DNA from: Acidobacteriota bacterium
GTDB lineage: Bacteria; Acidobacteriota; Vicinamibacteria; Vicinamibacterales; Vicinamibacteraceae
Length of the DNA stretch: 64,000 nucleotides
Assembly (NCBI GenBank): GCA_020845575.1
Contig: JADLFL010000008.1
Coordinates: 1-64,000, forward strand
Direction of reading: 5' to 3'
The notes beneath the pieces were generated by a model. It was not told where the DNA came from, searched no databases, and saw only the letters and a program-made list of their open reading frames with translations. Positions 1 to 9,374 of the stretch are shown here, one piece after another (the first letter of the stretch is position 1; each line of letters begins with the position of its first letter). The translations under genes and the position numbers were made by a program.

Positions 1-1424
1 CGCACGCACGAGACCTCCAGTCACTCACCCGCCGTCACTTCTTCAAGCAGGCGGGGTTCGGCATCGGCGGGGCCGCGCTCGCGTCGCTGATGCAGGAGCG
101 CCTGCTGGCGCACGCCGCGCAACAGCTGGCGCCGACGATCGCGCCCAAGGCCAGGCAGGTCATCTTCCTCTTCATGGCCGGCGCGCCGTCGCAGCTCGAC
201 CTGTTCGACGACAAGCCCGCGCTGCGCAAGTACGACGGCCAGGAGATCCCGGCAGACATCGTGAAGGGCGAGCGGTTCGCCTTCATCAAGGGCGCGCCGC
301 GACTGCTGGGATCGCCGTACCAGTTCCGCCGGCACGGCCAGTCGGGGCACGAGATCTCCGACCTGCTGCCGCACACCGCCGCCATCGCCGACCGCATCAC
401 GATCGTCAAGTCGATGTCGACCACGCAGTTCAATCACGCGCCGGCCCAGATCTTCATGAACACGGGCCACCAGATCCTCGGCCGGCCGAGCATGGGCTCG
501 TGGCTGTCGTACGGTCTCGGCGCGGAGTCGAAGGACCTGCCGGCGTTCGTGGTGCTGCTCTCCGGCGAGAACAATCCCGACGGTGGCAAGTCCTGCTGGG
601 GCTCGGGATTCCTCCCGACGACACACCAGGGCGTCGAGTTCCGGAGTGGCGCGGATCCCGTGTTGTTCGTGTCGAATCCCGACGGCGTGGACGCGCCGCT
701 TCGACGAGCCTCGCTCGACGCGATCAAGGATCTCAACAGCCTGCAGCAGTCGGCCGTTGGCGATCCGGAGATCGACACGCGCATCGCCGCGTACGAGCTC
801 GCGTATCGCATGCAGACGAGCGTGCCCGAGTTGACGGACATCTCGAGCGAGCCGGCGTCGATTCACGAGTTGTACGGCACGCAGCCTGGCCAGACGTCGT
901 TTGCCAACAACTGCCTGCTCGCACGACGCCTCGTCGAACGCGGCGTGCGGTTCGTGCAGCTCTATCACCGCGGCTGGGACACGCACGGGTCCGGCTTCGG
1001 CGACGACGTGATCGAGAAGCTGCCGCGCCTGTGCCGTCAGACCGACAAGCCGGCCGCGGCGCTGGTACGCGATCTGGATCAGCGCGGCCTGCTCGAGTCG
1101 ACGCTCGTCGTGTGGGGCGGCGAGTTCGGGCGCACACCGATGAACGAGGCACGCAACGGATCGAAGTTCCTCGGCCGCGATCACCACCCACGCGCGTTCA
1201 CGATGTGGATGGCCGGCGGCGGCATCAAGCCGGGGATCACGTATGGCGAGACCGACGATCTCGGCTACAACATCACGAAGGATCCGGTGGAGGTCCACGA
1301 TCTCCACGCGACGATGCTGCACCTGCTCGGCGTCGACCACGAAAAGCTGATCTACCACTTCCAGGGACGCCCCTTCCGCCTCACCGACGTCAGCGGCAAG
1401 GTGATCACGGGCCTGCTCGCGTGA
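1..1424 (+). CDS. DUF1501 family Tat-exported protein, 5'-truncated by window edge
   Basis: The reading frame is open from base 3 to TGA 1422-1424, so the true start lies upstream of the window. The visible N-terminus reads [19 protein letters not shown], a twin-arginine signal. The ATG at 90 lies inside that signal and is not the start. The rest is typical DUF1501 (alkaline-phosphatase/sulfatase-like fold): [13 protein letters not shown] near the start, [17 protein letters not shown] and GRDHHP with a C-terminal LLGVDH. DUF1501 proteins are exported and often sit beside cytochrome-like DUF1549/DUF1553 proteins, whose genes could lie just outside. The substrate is unknown. It overlaps the next gene by four bases (GTGA), which suggests translational coupling. 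Confidence 0.9.
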   Translation, partial: HARDLQSLTRRHFFKQAGFGIGGAALASLMQERLLAHAAQQLAPTIAPKARQVIFLFMAGAPSQLDLFDDKPALRKYDGQEIPADIVKGERFAFIKGAPRLLGSPYQFRRHGQSGHEISDLLPHTAAIADRITIVKSMSTTQFNHAPAQIFMNTGHQILGRPSMGSWLSYGLGAESKDLPAFVVLLSGENNPDGGKSCWGSGFLPTTHQGVEFRSGADPVLFVSNPDGVDAPLRRASLDAIKDLNSLQQSAVGDPEIDTRIAAYELAYRMQTSVPELTDISSEPASIHELYGTQPGQTSFANNCLLARRLVERGVRFVQLYHRGWDTHGSGFGDDVIEKLPRLCRQTDKPAAALVRDLDQRGLLESTLVVWGGEFGRTPMNEARNGSKFLGRDHHPRAFTMWMAGGGIKPGITYGETDDLGYNITKDPVEVHDLHATMLHLLGVDHEKLIYHFQGRPFRLTDVSGKVITGLLA

Positions 1425-3175
1425 GCCTGTCGCGCGGTCGATCGCCGAGCGCGGCCGTTGCGCCGGCGTGGGTGGCGCTCTGTCTGTGCGCGCTGCTCGT
1501 CTCGTCCTGCGGAAGACCGGCACCACGCACGGCGCCTGGCACGACGGCATCGCGTCAGCAGCAGGTGACCATTTCGGTGGTCGCCACCACCGACGTCCAC
1601 GGCCGGATCGGGAGCCTGCCCTGGCTGTCCGGTCACCTGAAGAATCTCCGCGACGTGCGACGCGCCCACGGTGGCGACGTCCTGCTCGTCGACGCGGGCG
1701 ACATGTGGCAGGGCACGCTCGAGTCGAACCTCGGCGAAGGCGCGGCGATGGTCCGCGCGTACAACGCGATCGGGTACCACGCGGCAGCCATCGGCAACCA
1801 CGAATTCGACTTCGGACCGGCCGGCGCGCAGACGGTCCCGCGCAAGCCGGGCGACAACCCGACAGGCAACATCGAGGTGCGCGCCAGGCAGGCGCGCTTC
1901 CCGCTCCTCGCCGCCAACATCGTCAGGCGCGATGGCCGGCCGTGGACACCGCCCAACGTCATGCCGTCGACGATGATCACGATGGCCGGCGTGCGCATCG
2001 GCCTCGTCGGCGTGACAACGGCGGGAACGCGACAGAGCACCGACCCACGCAATCTCGTCGACCTGGAGATCCTGCCGCTGCGCGATGCGATCGAACGCGA
2101 AGCCACGCAGCTCCGCCAGGCAGGCGCCACCGTCATCATCGTCCTCGCGCACGCCGGTGGCGGGTGTACGAGCTTTGCCGACGCCGAGGATCTGTCCGCG
2201 TGCCGAACGCAGGGCGAGATCTTCCAGGTCGCGCGCGCGCTCCCGCCTGGGCTGGTCGACATGATCGCCGCGGGCCATGCGCATGACGGCATCGCGCACC
2301 GCGTCAATGGCATTCCCGTCGTGGAAGCGTACGAACGCGGACGCGGGTTCAGTCGCGTGGACCTCGCGATCGGACCTGACGGCCGTGTGACGCACGCAAC
2401 GATTCATCAGCCGCGTCCGCTGTGCGACGGCGTCACGTGGGAGGACGTGCGTCCGTGGGATCCTGCCGCGTGCGCGCCGCCGGCGTACGAGGGGCGGCCC
2501 GTGATGTACGACGCGCGCATGGAGGCGGCGGTACGCAAGGACCTCAGGGCCGCGCAGCGCGCACGCGAGGAACCCCTCGGCGTGACCACCGAGCGCGCGT
2601 ACCTGCACTCGACGCGCGACGAGTCGCCGGCGAGCCATCTGGTCGTCGATCTGCTGAAGGCCTCGTACCCAGACGCCGACCTCGCGTTCTACAACGCCAC
2701 GGGGACGCGCGCGAGCCTGCCGCCAGGTCCGATCACATACGGCGCGCTGTACGCACTCCTCCCCTTCGACAGCGTGGTGGCCACGGCGCGGCTGCGGGCA
2801 GGCGCGATCGGCGAGGCCATCGTGCGCGCCGTGACGCGCGGACCGATCCCCATCATCTCGGGCGTGGAGGTGGACGTGACGTGCGTGGCCGGCGCGCCGC
2901 ACGCGGCGATCCTGCGCAACGGTCGACCCGTGCCTGACGACACGGTACTGACCATGGTGACCAGCGAGTTCATCGCGGCCGGGGGTGCGGGATATTTCCC
3001 CGACATGGAGCGGCAGTTCACGCTGCGGCTCGACACCCCGATGCGCCAGTCGATCGTCGCGGCGCTGCGAGCCATTGCCAAGGATCCCGACCCGGACGCC
3101 CTCACCCGCGTGGACCGCGACAGCAAACGCATCCGCGTTCCCGGCAACACCTATCCGGTGCGCTGTACGCCGTAG
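1421..3175 (+). CDS. 5'-nucleotidase/2',3'-cyclic phosphodiesterase-like lipoprotein (UshA family)
   Basis: The protein has 584 residues, starting at GTG 1421 within the GTGA overlap with the DUF1501 stop. The open frame extends further upstream, but this start gives a lipoprotein signal ending LLVSSC (Cys30). Metallophosphatase motifs follow in order: TTDVHG (about 56-61), GDMWQG (about 93), GNHEFDFG (about 125) and GHAHDG (about 285). A 5'-nucleotidase C-terminal domain covers roughly 380-570. The family hydrolyses nucleotides in the periplasm or on the outer membrane for phosphate and nucleoside salvage, using two metal ions. All metal-binding motifs look intact. The exact nucleotide substrate cannot be read from sequence. 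Confidence 0.9.
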   Translation: MSLSRGRSPSAAVAPAWVALCLCALLVSSCGRPAPRTAPGTTASRQQQVTISVVATTDVHGRIGSLPWLSGHLKNLRDVRRAHGGDVLLVDAGDMWQGTLESNLGEGAAMVRAYNAIGYHAAAIGNHEFDFGPAGAQTVPRKPGDNPTGNIEVRARQARFPLLAANIVRRDGRPWTPPNVMPSTMITMAGVRIGLVGVTTAGTRQSTDPRNLVDLEILPLRDAIEREATQLRQAGATVIIVLAHAGGGCTSFADAEDLSACRTQGEIFQVARALPPGLVDMIAAGHAHDGIAHRVNGIPVVEAYERGRGFSRVDLAIGPDGRVTHATIHQPRPLCDGVTWEDVRPWDPAACAPPAYEGRPVMYDARMEAAVRKDLRAAQRAREEPLGVTTERAYLHSTRDESPASHLVVDLLKASYPDADLAFYNATGTRASLPPGPITYGALYALLPFDSVVATARLRAGAIGEAIVRAVTRGPIPIISGVEVDVTCVAGAPHAAILRNGRPVPDDTVLTMVTSEFIAAGGAGYFPDMERQFTLRLDTPMRQSIVAALRAIAKDPDPDALTRVDRDSKRIRVPGNTYPVRCTP

Positions 3176-3180
3176 TACGG

Positions 3181-3200
3181 CACCGGGCACCGGGCACCGG
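3181..3200. repeat. Heptanucleotide tandem repeat (CACCGGG)~3
   Basis: Three consecutive 7-bp units CACCGGG lie in the 88-bp gap between the convergent nucleotidase and FMN reductase genes. The same unit recurs in gaps near 26829 (reverse complement) and 32240. Confidence 0.85.
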
Positions 3201-3263
3201 ATTGAACGACGTCGACTCGGTGTACCAGCCGGACTCCATCCGACGGTTACGCGTTGTGGGTGG

Positions 3264-3827
3264 TCAGCCTCGCAGCTGGCGCAAGGCCGCGGTCCAGCGC
3301 GCGAGCTCTCTCAGCATCGCCTTGGCGGACGCGTCGAGGCGCTCGTCGGACACGAATCGGCCATCCGCGTCGAGGCGCGTCGTGAACATCGGAATGCACA
3401 CCGCTTCGGCGATCGGCACCATGCGGAGCGCGGTCATCGTGAGCTTCGTGTCCTGCTGGGCACGCAGGCCGCCGGAGATGCCGCCGTAGCTCACGAACGC
3501 CGCGGGCTTGTACGCCCATTCGGTCGACAGGTACGTGAACGCATTGAGCAGGCTCGGCGGCGTACTGAAGTTGTATTCCGGCGACACGAACACGAAGGCG
3601 TCGGCCCGATCGACGGTCTCGCTCCAGCGGATCGTGTGCGGATGCACGTACTTGCGCAGTCGAGGGTGCTCAGGCTCGTCGAACACCGGCAGGCCGACCT
3701 CGGCGAGATCCACCATCTCGATGTCGAACCCTTCGAAGGCGCGCGCCTGCTGCTCGAACCACGCGGCAACGGCCGGTCCCTTGCGAGTCGGCCGCGTACT
3801 GACGATGACGATCTGAAGAAGAGGCAT
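3264..3827 (-). CDS. NAD(P)H-dependent FMN reductase family protein
   Basis: A 187-residue flavodoxin-fold protein. It opens with a beta strand followed by the FMN phosphate loop STRPTRKG (10-17). It has the family SPEYN motif (about 83-87) and a SYGGISGG turn (about 113-120). There is no signal peptide, so it should be cytosolic. The family (SsuE/ArsH/azoreductase-like) reduces FMN, quinones or xenobiotics with NAD(P)H; the physiological acceptor is unknown. It ends 63 bases from the convergent nucleotidase gene. Only six bases separate its start from the stop of the upstream glycosidase-like gene on the same strand, so co-transcription is possible. Confidence 0.88.
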   Translation of the reverse strand: MPLLQIVIVSTRPTRKGPAVAAWFEQQARAFEGFDIEMVDLAEVGLPVFDEPEHPRLRKYVHPHTIRWSETVDRADAFVFVSPEYNFSTPPSLLNAFTYLSTEWAYKPAAFVSYGGISGGLRAQQDTKLTMTALRMVPIAEAVCIPMFTTRLDADGRFVSDERLDASAKAMLRELARWTAALRQLRG

Positions 3828-3833
3828 GGACGC

Positions 3834-6248
3834 TCAGTATGGCAGTTTGACGAGCCACGCTTCGTGCACCCGCGAGAACTGTCGCCAGTTCCTGTCGCTC
3901 TCGTCGATGTCGTCGAAGGTCAGCACGACCCGCCGGCTGCGCACGGCATCGGCCGGCACATCGAACTCCTTCGGGTCGCCGAGCGTCGTCGAGTCGTGTC
4001 GTGGCGTGACGGGCACGCCGTTGATGCGCAGCCGCACCGCGCCGTTGCCGTTCAGTCGCACCACGTAGCGCGCCAACGGATCGATCTGTTCGTAGACCAG
4101 CGCGATCGGCCAGCGCAGGCTCACCTGCCACGACAGGCGTTTGCGACTGCGCCCGCTGTCCTCCCACTGGACGTGCGGCATGGGACCGTCTTCGAGCTCC
4201 GGTGGATTGGCGCCGCTGATGCGTGCCTTGCGCACGCGCGGCGACCGCCCCACGTGACCGAGATCGTCGTAGAACCCGCCAGGTCCGGGCGACTCCCACC
4301 GCGCGAGGGTATCGAGTCGCGCGACGCGCGCCGGTTCGTCGGGCAAGGCGAGCGCCTTTGTCATCTCGTCCTCGAGCCACCACCTGTTGTTCAGCGGGAA
4401 GTCGAGGAAGTCCAGCACGGCCCCGCGTTCGGTGCCGCTCGCCTGGTAGTTCGGCGTGTCGAGCTGCATGCCGATCGACGTGAACAGCGCCTTGCCGAGC
4501 GCGAGCACACGCGTGCGCCACGCGTCGTACGGCGGCGCCGGCGTGTCGGCCTCGGACAGGATGGACCGCGCCTTCGCGACGGCCGCCATCGCGCCAGTCG
4601 TGCCCGCTTCCGCGAGTGCGGCATTGGCACCCTGCTCGATGGTCGTCTCGCGCAGGAGGCGATGCCGCAGCGCCGCGTCGTAGTACGCGCGCAGGAGCGC
4701 CTGTTGCCAGCGCCAGTTGCCGGCGAGCGCCGGCGCGTCTGTCTCGAGACGTTGCCATGACAGCAGCGTGCCATCGACGGCGCCGTTGGTCGCGAGCGGC
4801 CCTTCCCAGTTCTTCTCGAGTGCAAGCAGGCCATCTGCGGCGCGCTCGGCCACGGCGCTGCCGAAGAACAGCCGCGTGTAGCCGAGGACGATGTCGCGCG
4901 GCGTCTCTGCCGGCGACCACGCCTTCCGGCTCCAGATCGCCTTGTTCACATCGTCGTTCACGCCGTCGGAGTAGCTGATGAACCCGTCGGTGTGCGACGC
5001 GATGCGATCGTGAAGCGTCGCGTAGAACACGGGACGCGGATTGATCGGCTCGCGACCGAGCGTGAAGGCGAACGCCGGATCCCAGTCGGGCACGACGTAC
5101 TGCGCGCGAACGGCGTGCGTCACGTCGGGGTAGTCGCGCAGGCGATAGCGCGGGTGCAGGCGCGCGCGCGTGATGGCGATGGGCGGACTGCTCGGACCGG
5201 CCACGAGCCCGCCGAGCCACCAGCGCGGCGTGTCGTTGATCTGCGTGTAAATCCAGTCGATCTGCGCGGCGCTGAACCATTGCAGCGACAGCCAGACCTT
5301 CGCGTTCGGGTGGTACTTCCGCACGCGCGTGGCGACGTCCTCCAGATACGGCAGCACGAGTTCAGGCGCGTTGTGACCCGGGTCGCCGCCCGGAACGAAG
5401 ATCGCGTCGAGGCGCGGCATCTTCGCAAAGAGCGCGTCGAGCGTATCGAGGGCCTCGACTCGCTTGGGCGCGTCGGCGAGATCGAAGTCGGCAGGCGTCC
5501 AGATCCAGTAGTCGAGGCCGTACTTCTGGCAGACGCGGCTGATGGCGACGTTCATCGCTTCGCGCGACAGCGTGAAGTGCGGACTCATCCGCGTGTCCTG
5601 CAGCGGGATGTTCTCGATGCTGTTGGCACCAAAGAGCGCGAGCTCGCGGATGTAGCGGTCGTAGCGCGCCTCGTCCCACGCGTCGTAGGTGTTCGAATGT
5701 TGACGATACCCGAGCTGATGCCCGCGTATCGCATAAGCAGGAGACGACGAGATGTCGAGCGGGATGGGGAGTCCGGTCGTGCTCGACGAGCTGCCGCCGG
5801 GTGTCCATCGCAGCGTGCGCAGCAGTTGGCCGACGCCGAAGAGCGCACCACGCGCGTCGGCGCCGTTCACCCAGACCACACGCTTGTCGCCGGTCGACGT
5901 GGCGGTCAGGTGGAAGCCCTCGGGGCGCTTCGCGCCGGCGCCCGACCGCGGAACGGCCGGCGATCCGGCCCACGGCGTGCTGCCTGACTGGAGTCCCGCG
6001 GCGACGACGATCGCGGCACGACCGTCGGAAGGCCACGTCTCGACGATGGCGGGCCGCGCGCCGAGGCGTGCCTCCAGTTCTTCCTGGAGCACCTGCGCCG
6101 CCATCCGCTCGGCTGACGGTGCGTTCGGCCTGACGACGATCGTGCCGGGCACGAGCGGGATGAGGTCTGGCGACGCCGCCGCGGCCGTGAGGGGCGCGAA
6201 GAGGAACGCGGCGACGAGAGTGGCGAGGCACCGTCGGAGCTGTTGCAC
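3834..6248 (-). CDS. Large secreted glycoside hydrolase-like protein
   Basis: An 804-residue protein with a signal peptide (about 1-25, ending AAAAS). Residues 30-130 resemble the alpha/beta domain that precedes the barrel in GH20/GH67-type enzymes (LIPLVPGTIVVRP, then LQEELEARLG). A TIM-barrel-like core follows (IRGHQLGYRQHSNTYDAW, IWTPADFD, FVPGGDPGHNAPE, SYSDGVNDDVNK), then a C-terminal beta-rich region. I recognise the architecture but cannot assign a GH family; alpha-glucuronidase-like is one possibility. The start is GTG 6248, six bases after a TAGGAT box, which suggests a leaderless mRNA. It heads the minus-strand unit with the FMN reductase. Two acidic residues in GGDPGHNAPE could be catalytic, but that is a guess. 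Confidence 0.7.
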   Translation of the reverse strand: MQQLRRCLATLVAAFLFAPLTAAAASPDLIPLVPGTIVVRPNAPSAERMAAQVLQEELEARLGARPAIVETWPSDGRAAIVVAAGLQSGSTPWAGSPAVPRSGAGAKRPEGFHLTATSTGDKRVVWVNGADARGALFGVGQLLRTLRWTPGGSSSSTTGLPIPLDISSSPAYAIRGHQLGYRQHSNTYDAWDEARYDRYIRELALFGANSIENIPLQDTRMSPHFTLSREAMNVAISRVCQKYGLDYWIWTPADFDLADAPKRVEALDTLDALFAKMPRLDAIFVPGGDPGHNAPELVLPYLEDVATRVRKYHPNAKVWLSLQWFSAAQIDWIYTQINDTPRWWLGGLVAGPSSPPIAITRARLHPRYRLRDYPDVTHAVRAQYVVPDWDPAFAFTLGREPINPRPVFYATLHDRIASHTDGFISYSDGVNDDVNKAIWSRKAWSPAETPRDIVLGYTRLFFGSAVAERAADGLLALEKNWEGPLATNGAVDGTLLSWQRLETDAPALAGNWRWQQALLRAYYDAALRHRLLRETTIEQGANAALAEAGTTGAMAAVAKARSILSEADTPAPPYDAWRTRVLALGKALFTSIGMQLDTPNYQASGTERGAVLDFLDFPLNNRWWLEDEMTKALALPDEPARVARLDTLARWESPGPGGFYDDLGHVGRSPRVRKARISGANPPELEDGPMPHVQWEDSGRSRKRLSWQVSLRWPIALVYEQIDPLARYVVRLNGNGAVRLRINGVPVTPRHDSTTLGDPKEFDVPADAVRSRRVVLTFDDIDESDRNWRQFSRVHEAWLVKLPY

Positions 6249-6254
6249 GGGTGC

Positions 6255-6279
6255 ATCCTACATCTACCGATCTCGGTAG
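6255..6279 (-). promoter_or_regulatory. Probable promoter -10 and 16-bp palindromic operator
   Basis: TAGGAT (6255-6260) sits six bases before the GTG start of the glycosidase-like gene. The perfect palindrome CTACCGATCTCGGTAG (6264-6279; 7-bp arms) lies immediately upstream, where the spacer and -35 would be. The position suits a repressor or activator site. The binding factor is unknown. Confidence 0.5.
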
Positions 6280-6290
6280 TGCGCGACGTT

Positions 6291-6330
6291 CGGCTCCGCT
6301 CAGGTCGTCCTGAGCCTGCCCCAAGGGCGC
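6291..6330. repeat. Dispersed intergenic repeat, copy 1 (CTCCGCTCAGGTCG / GAGCCTGCC)
   Basis: This stretch shares the exact 14-mer CTCCGCTCAGGTCG followed by GAGCCTGCC with the reverse complement of 15565-15604. Internal inverted arms (CTCAGG/CCTGAG) can form a hairpin. It lies in the 235-bp gap between two minus-strand genes and looks like a REP-type element. Confidence 0.55.
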
Positions 6331-6483
6331 AGGGCAGACCCTGCCGTTCCCGTTCCTCCAGCAGCAGGGCGTACGGCCCGGCGATCCGCGATGGGGCGGA
6401 TGACGTCCCGGCGGGACGGCCCCGTGGCGCGCGGGGAACCTGCCGGCGCGAGCACTCTCAGAGGCCGCTCGTGGTGCGCGCGC

Positions 6484-7815
6484 TCATCGCGTGCCTGCGA
6501 TCAGGCGATCGAGCGCCGCGAAGATGCGGTCCTCGACAGACGTGTCGAACGGCCCCGGCTGCACGTAGTACAGGAGCGCGCCGCCGCCTTCATACCCGCC
6601 TTCCTGCAGGATGCGACGCGACGGCACGTAGCCGAAGACGTCGTTGGCGTAGCCGACGGGCCAGATGTTGGCGTCGGGGTGTTCGCGCCGCAGGCGGAGC
6701 GCGTAGTCCACCACCACTTCCCCACCGATCGCGACGAGCGTCACGTCCTTGCCGATGCGCCACACCTGCAATGGAATGCCGTGCGCGCGGGGCAGGCGTC
6801 CGTCGCGGGCCGAGATGCGATCCATCTCGCGCGCATGACGCGCCACGTAGGGATCGGCGAGCCCGAAGCGCGCCTTCCACTGCTCGGGCGTGAGCGCCGC
6901 TTCGAACGGCAATTCAGTCACGCCATAGGCGGCACGGGCGTCGCCGGTGACGGGCGTCAACGTCGACAGGGCTCCGCTCACCGCGCGCGCCAGTTCCTCG
7001 CCGTGCCGCTGCACGTCGTCGCGCGTGCCGCGCGGTTTCGGATTCGCATCGGCACCGCACCCGGACATGAAGAGCGCCGTCACACCCGGATTGGCTGCCT
7101 CGATGGCGGCCTGCGCAACGCCGGCATAGTCGCCGTGCCACTCGACGTTCTCGGCAGACAGCGTGGTGTTGTGACACGCGTAGCTGAAGAGCACCGCTCT
7201 GGCACGACCGCCGACGTCCACGCGCAGCACCGGTACGCGATGGTCGACGGGACCGTTCTCGCCGAACTGCACGCGGCGATTCGCGGCAAAGGCGGCGGTC
7301 GTCGCGCCGGTGTGCAGCGTGGCGGGCGCGAGCGCGGCGATCGCCTTGCCGATGACGCCGACGATCTGATCCTCGAGCGTCGCGGTGTAGGCCTCGATGT
7401 CGCGCACCTGCTGTGGCGTGACGTCGTAGGCCACCATGAGCTGCGCGTCGACCACGGGACCGCTGTGCGTGTGGCTTGCCGCGAGCAGCAGGCGTTCGCG
7501 CGCCAGGCGATGCGCCTTCGCGACGCGCGCGCTGATGCGAGCGGCCATGCCGTCGGTCACGCCGAGCAGGTCGAGCGTCACGACGACGAGGCGCCGGCCG
7601 CCGGCGTCTTCGAGTGCGAGCGCCTTGGCGTGCAGGGGCATCGCGGTGCCCTGCGACGGCCGCGTGCGCGCCGCGAATCCCGCCATCCAGAGCGATGACG
7701 TGGGCGTGATGTCGGCAACGGCCACGCCCGCGCGCCAGCGGGCCGCGGACACGCGAATCGAAGAGAGCGGCGCCAGTGCAGCGGCAGAAAGGAACGCGCG
7801 ACGATCGATGGTCAT
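6484..7815 (-). CDS. Neutral/alkaline ceramidase N-terminal-domain protein, exported
   Basis: A 443-residue protein. ATG 7815 is chosen because it gives an RR-containing export signal (TIDRRAFLSAAALAPLSS); an upstream in-frame ATG would add about 11 residues. Family motifs are AGVAVADITPT (about 25), SHTHSGPVVD (about 105), YACHNTTLS (about 195) and SGCGADANPKPRG (about 240). Neutral ceramidases hydrolyse the N-acyl bond of ceramide using zinc, but many bacterial members of this domain family are uncharacterised. This protein lacks the long C-terminal immunoglobulin-like part of true ceramidases, so activity on ceramide is not assured. Its neighbours are secreted glycosidases on the same strand. 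Confidence 0.82.
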   Translation of the reverse strand: MTIDRRAFLSAAALAPLSSIRVSAARWRAGVAVADITPTSSLWMAGFAARTRPSQGTAMPLHAKALALEDAGGRRLVVVTLDLLGVTDGMAARISARVAKAHRLARERLLLAASHTHSGPVVDAQLMVAYDVTPQQVRDIEAYTATLEDQIVGVIGKAIAALAPATLHTGATTAAFAANRRVQFGENGPVDHRVPVLRVDVGGRARAVLFSYACHNTTLSAENVEWHGDYAGVAQAAIEAANPGVTALFMSGCGADANPKPRGTRDDVQRHGEELARAVSGALSTLTPVTGDARAAYGVTELPFEAALTPEQWKARFGLADPYVARHAREMDRISARDGRLPRAHGIPLQVWRIGKDVTLVAIGGEVVVDYALRLRREHPDANIWPVGYANDVFGYVPSRRILQEGGYEGGGALLYYVQPGPFDTSVEDRIFAALDRLIAGTR

Positions 7816-7856
7816 GGCAACGAGCCGGATCTTATGCCATCGCATGCGCACCAGCG

Positions 7857-9338
7857 TCAGCGGCGGCGTGCGACGAATGCGGGGCCGGCGGCGGTGTGGA
7901 GCGTGAGGACGCCTGCGTCGCTCAGCTCGTACCGCGCCAGGTTGCGTAACGCCGTGAGGAACGCCGCTTCCTGCGCCATCAGCGGTGCCTCGCACCCGCG
8001 CAGCGACGCGATTGGCATCGTGATCGTGAGGCGATCGCCCGTGATCGCGTACGCTGCGCTGTACGTGTTGCACGACGTCGACCCTGCCACCCGTCCGTCG
8101 GCCCCGAACGTCATCGTCACGCGCGAGGCTTCGACGATCGGGCCGCCCTGGATCTGCTCCACGAACCATATGCCACCGCGCAGGCGCGCCAGCGGGTCGC
8201 CCTCGTCGCGCGACGGGGTCGTGAGGCGGCGGATGAGGATCGTCTCTTCCGCGTCGTACGGCGTGCCGTCGGTGCGGAACACTTCGTGGAACCACACCGA
8301 CGGCTCGCGATCCACATACGGGCGGCGCCACGAATCCCACGGCAGGTGCGTCTGGGCCTTGCCCTGTACGAGGCCCCAGTTGATCGCGCCAACGCCGTGC
8401 CGCTTCAGGATCGGCAGCGATCCCTGGAACGTGCTGCCGTTGCCGCGCGCCATGTACTCGGTGCAGATGATGGGCCGCTTGTAGGTCTGCAACTGCGTGA
8501 TGCGGGCTTCCAGCTGCGCTGGCGGGTCGTAGCTGTGGAAGCTGACGATGTCCGACAGCGCGAGCTGCAGGCGGTCGATGGCGGGCAGGTCGAGCATCTT
8601 CGACCAGTCGCCGCCGCGCCACAACCCGCTCGTGATGGGCTGCGTGGGCGACGCGGCGCGCGCCCACGCGAATACCTGCGGCAGGAGCGCGAGCACGAGC
8701 TCGCCCTTGTTCTTCGGCTCCAGGCTGCTGTAGGCAGGCTCGTTCATGTTGTCGACCTCGTTCCAGAGATCCCACGCGAGCACGCGCGCATCGTCCTTGA
8801 AGCGGCTGACAACGGCCTTCACGTATGTTTCGAGTCGCGGCCAGTGCGAGGGATCTTCGAGCGCGACCTTGCCGGGGCTCTGCAGCCAGCCCGAGTTGTG
8901 CACGCCAGGACGCGGCGGGCGCTGCGGACCGAGCGCGGGGAACGGATCCCATACGGAGTCGAACAGCACGAGCATCGGCCTGATGCGATGCTTCTGCGCG
9001 ATGGTCAGGAACGTGTCGACGCGGCGCAGGAAGCCTTCAGGATCCTGCTGATATGCGAGGTCGTGCAGGAACACGCGCATCGTGTTCATGCCGATCGCGG
9101 CGGCCCATCCGAGCTCGAGATCGATGCGCTTCGGGTCGAACGTGTCGGCCTGCCACATCTCGAGTTCGTTGATCGCCGTCGCCGGCACGTAGTTCGCCCC
9201 GACGAGGAACCCCTGCCGCGCATACCACTCGTTGGCACGTGCCTCGGTCCACCTCTCCGACGCCCACGCCGTAACCCCCAGTACGTGCACGGCCACCAGC
9301 AGCCCCGTCAGTCGCCCTGCAATCCCGATTGTCGACAT
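7857..9338 (-). CDS. Clan GH-A glycosidase with C-terminal META domain
   Basis: A 493-residue secreted protein with a signal peptide at about 1-26 (ending AWAS). The TIM barrel covers about 30-370. It has the acid/base motif DLWNEVDN (about 170), SFHSYDPP (about 265) and a likely nucleophile in ICTEYMARG (about 290). Proteins of this kind are annotated as cellulase- or xylanase-like. Residues about 395-493 (GRVAGSTSCNTYSAAYAI, IASLRGCEAPLMAQE, YELSDAGVLTL) match a META/HslJ domain, normally a separate small outer-membrane-associated protein. TACAGT lies seven bases before the ATG, so the mRNA may be leaderless. The substrate is unknown. Confidence 0.85.
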   Translation of the reverse strand: MSTIGIAGRLTGLLVAVHVLGVTAWASERWTEARANEWYARQGFLVGANYVPATAINELEMWQADTFDPKRIDLELGWAAAIGMNTMRVFLHDLAYQQDPEGFLRRVDTFLTIAQKHRIRPMLVLFDSVWDPFPALGPQRPPRPGVHNSGWLQSPGKVALEDPSHWPRLETYVKAVVSRFKDDARVLAWDLWNEVDNMNEPAYSSLEPKNKGELVLALLPQVFAWARAASPTQPITSGLWRGGDWSKMLDLPAIDRLQLALSDIVSFHSYDPPAQLEARITQLQTYKRPIICTEYMARGNGSTFQGSLPILKRHGVGAINWGLVQGKAQTHLPWDSWRRPYVDREPSVWFHEVFRTDGTPYDAEETILIRRLTTPSRDEGDPLARLRGGIWFVEQIQGGPIVEASRVTMTFGADGRVAGSTSCNTYSAAYAITGDRLTITMPIASLRGCEAPLMAQEAAFLTALRNLARYELSDAGVLTLHTAAGPAFVARRR

Positions 9339-9374
9339 GCAGGGGACTGTAACAGGGAATGCCGACCCGCCCGT

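Noticed and set aside
500-1420. Upstream extension of the nucleotidase frame into the DUF1501 gene
   Set aside because: The extension is Arg-rich and antisense-like in quality; GTG 1421 gives a proper lipoprotein signal and a coupled overlap.
21-1550. Long antisense ORFs, such as the 509-codon minus frame opposite DUF1501 and the 845-codon plus frame opposite the TonB receptor
   Set aside because: Arg/Ala/His-rich composition with no family pattern, fully antisense to well-supported genes. These are high-GC shadow frames.
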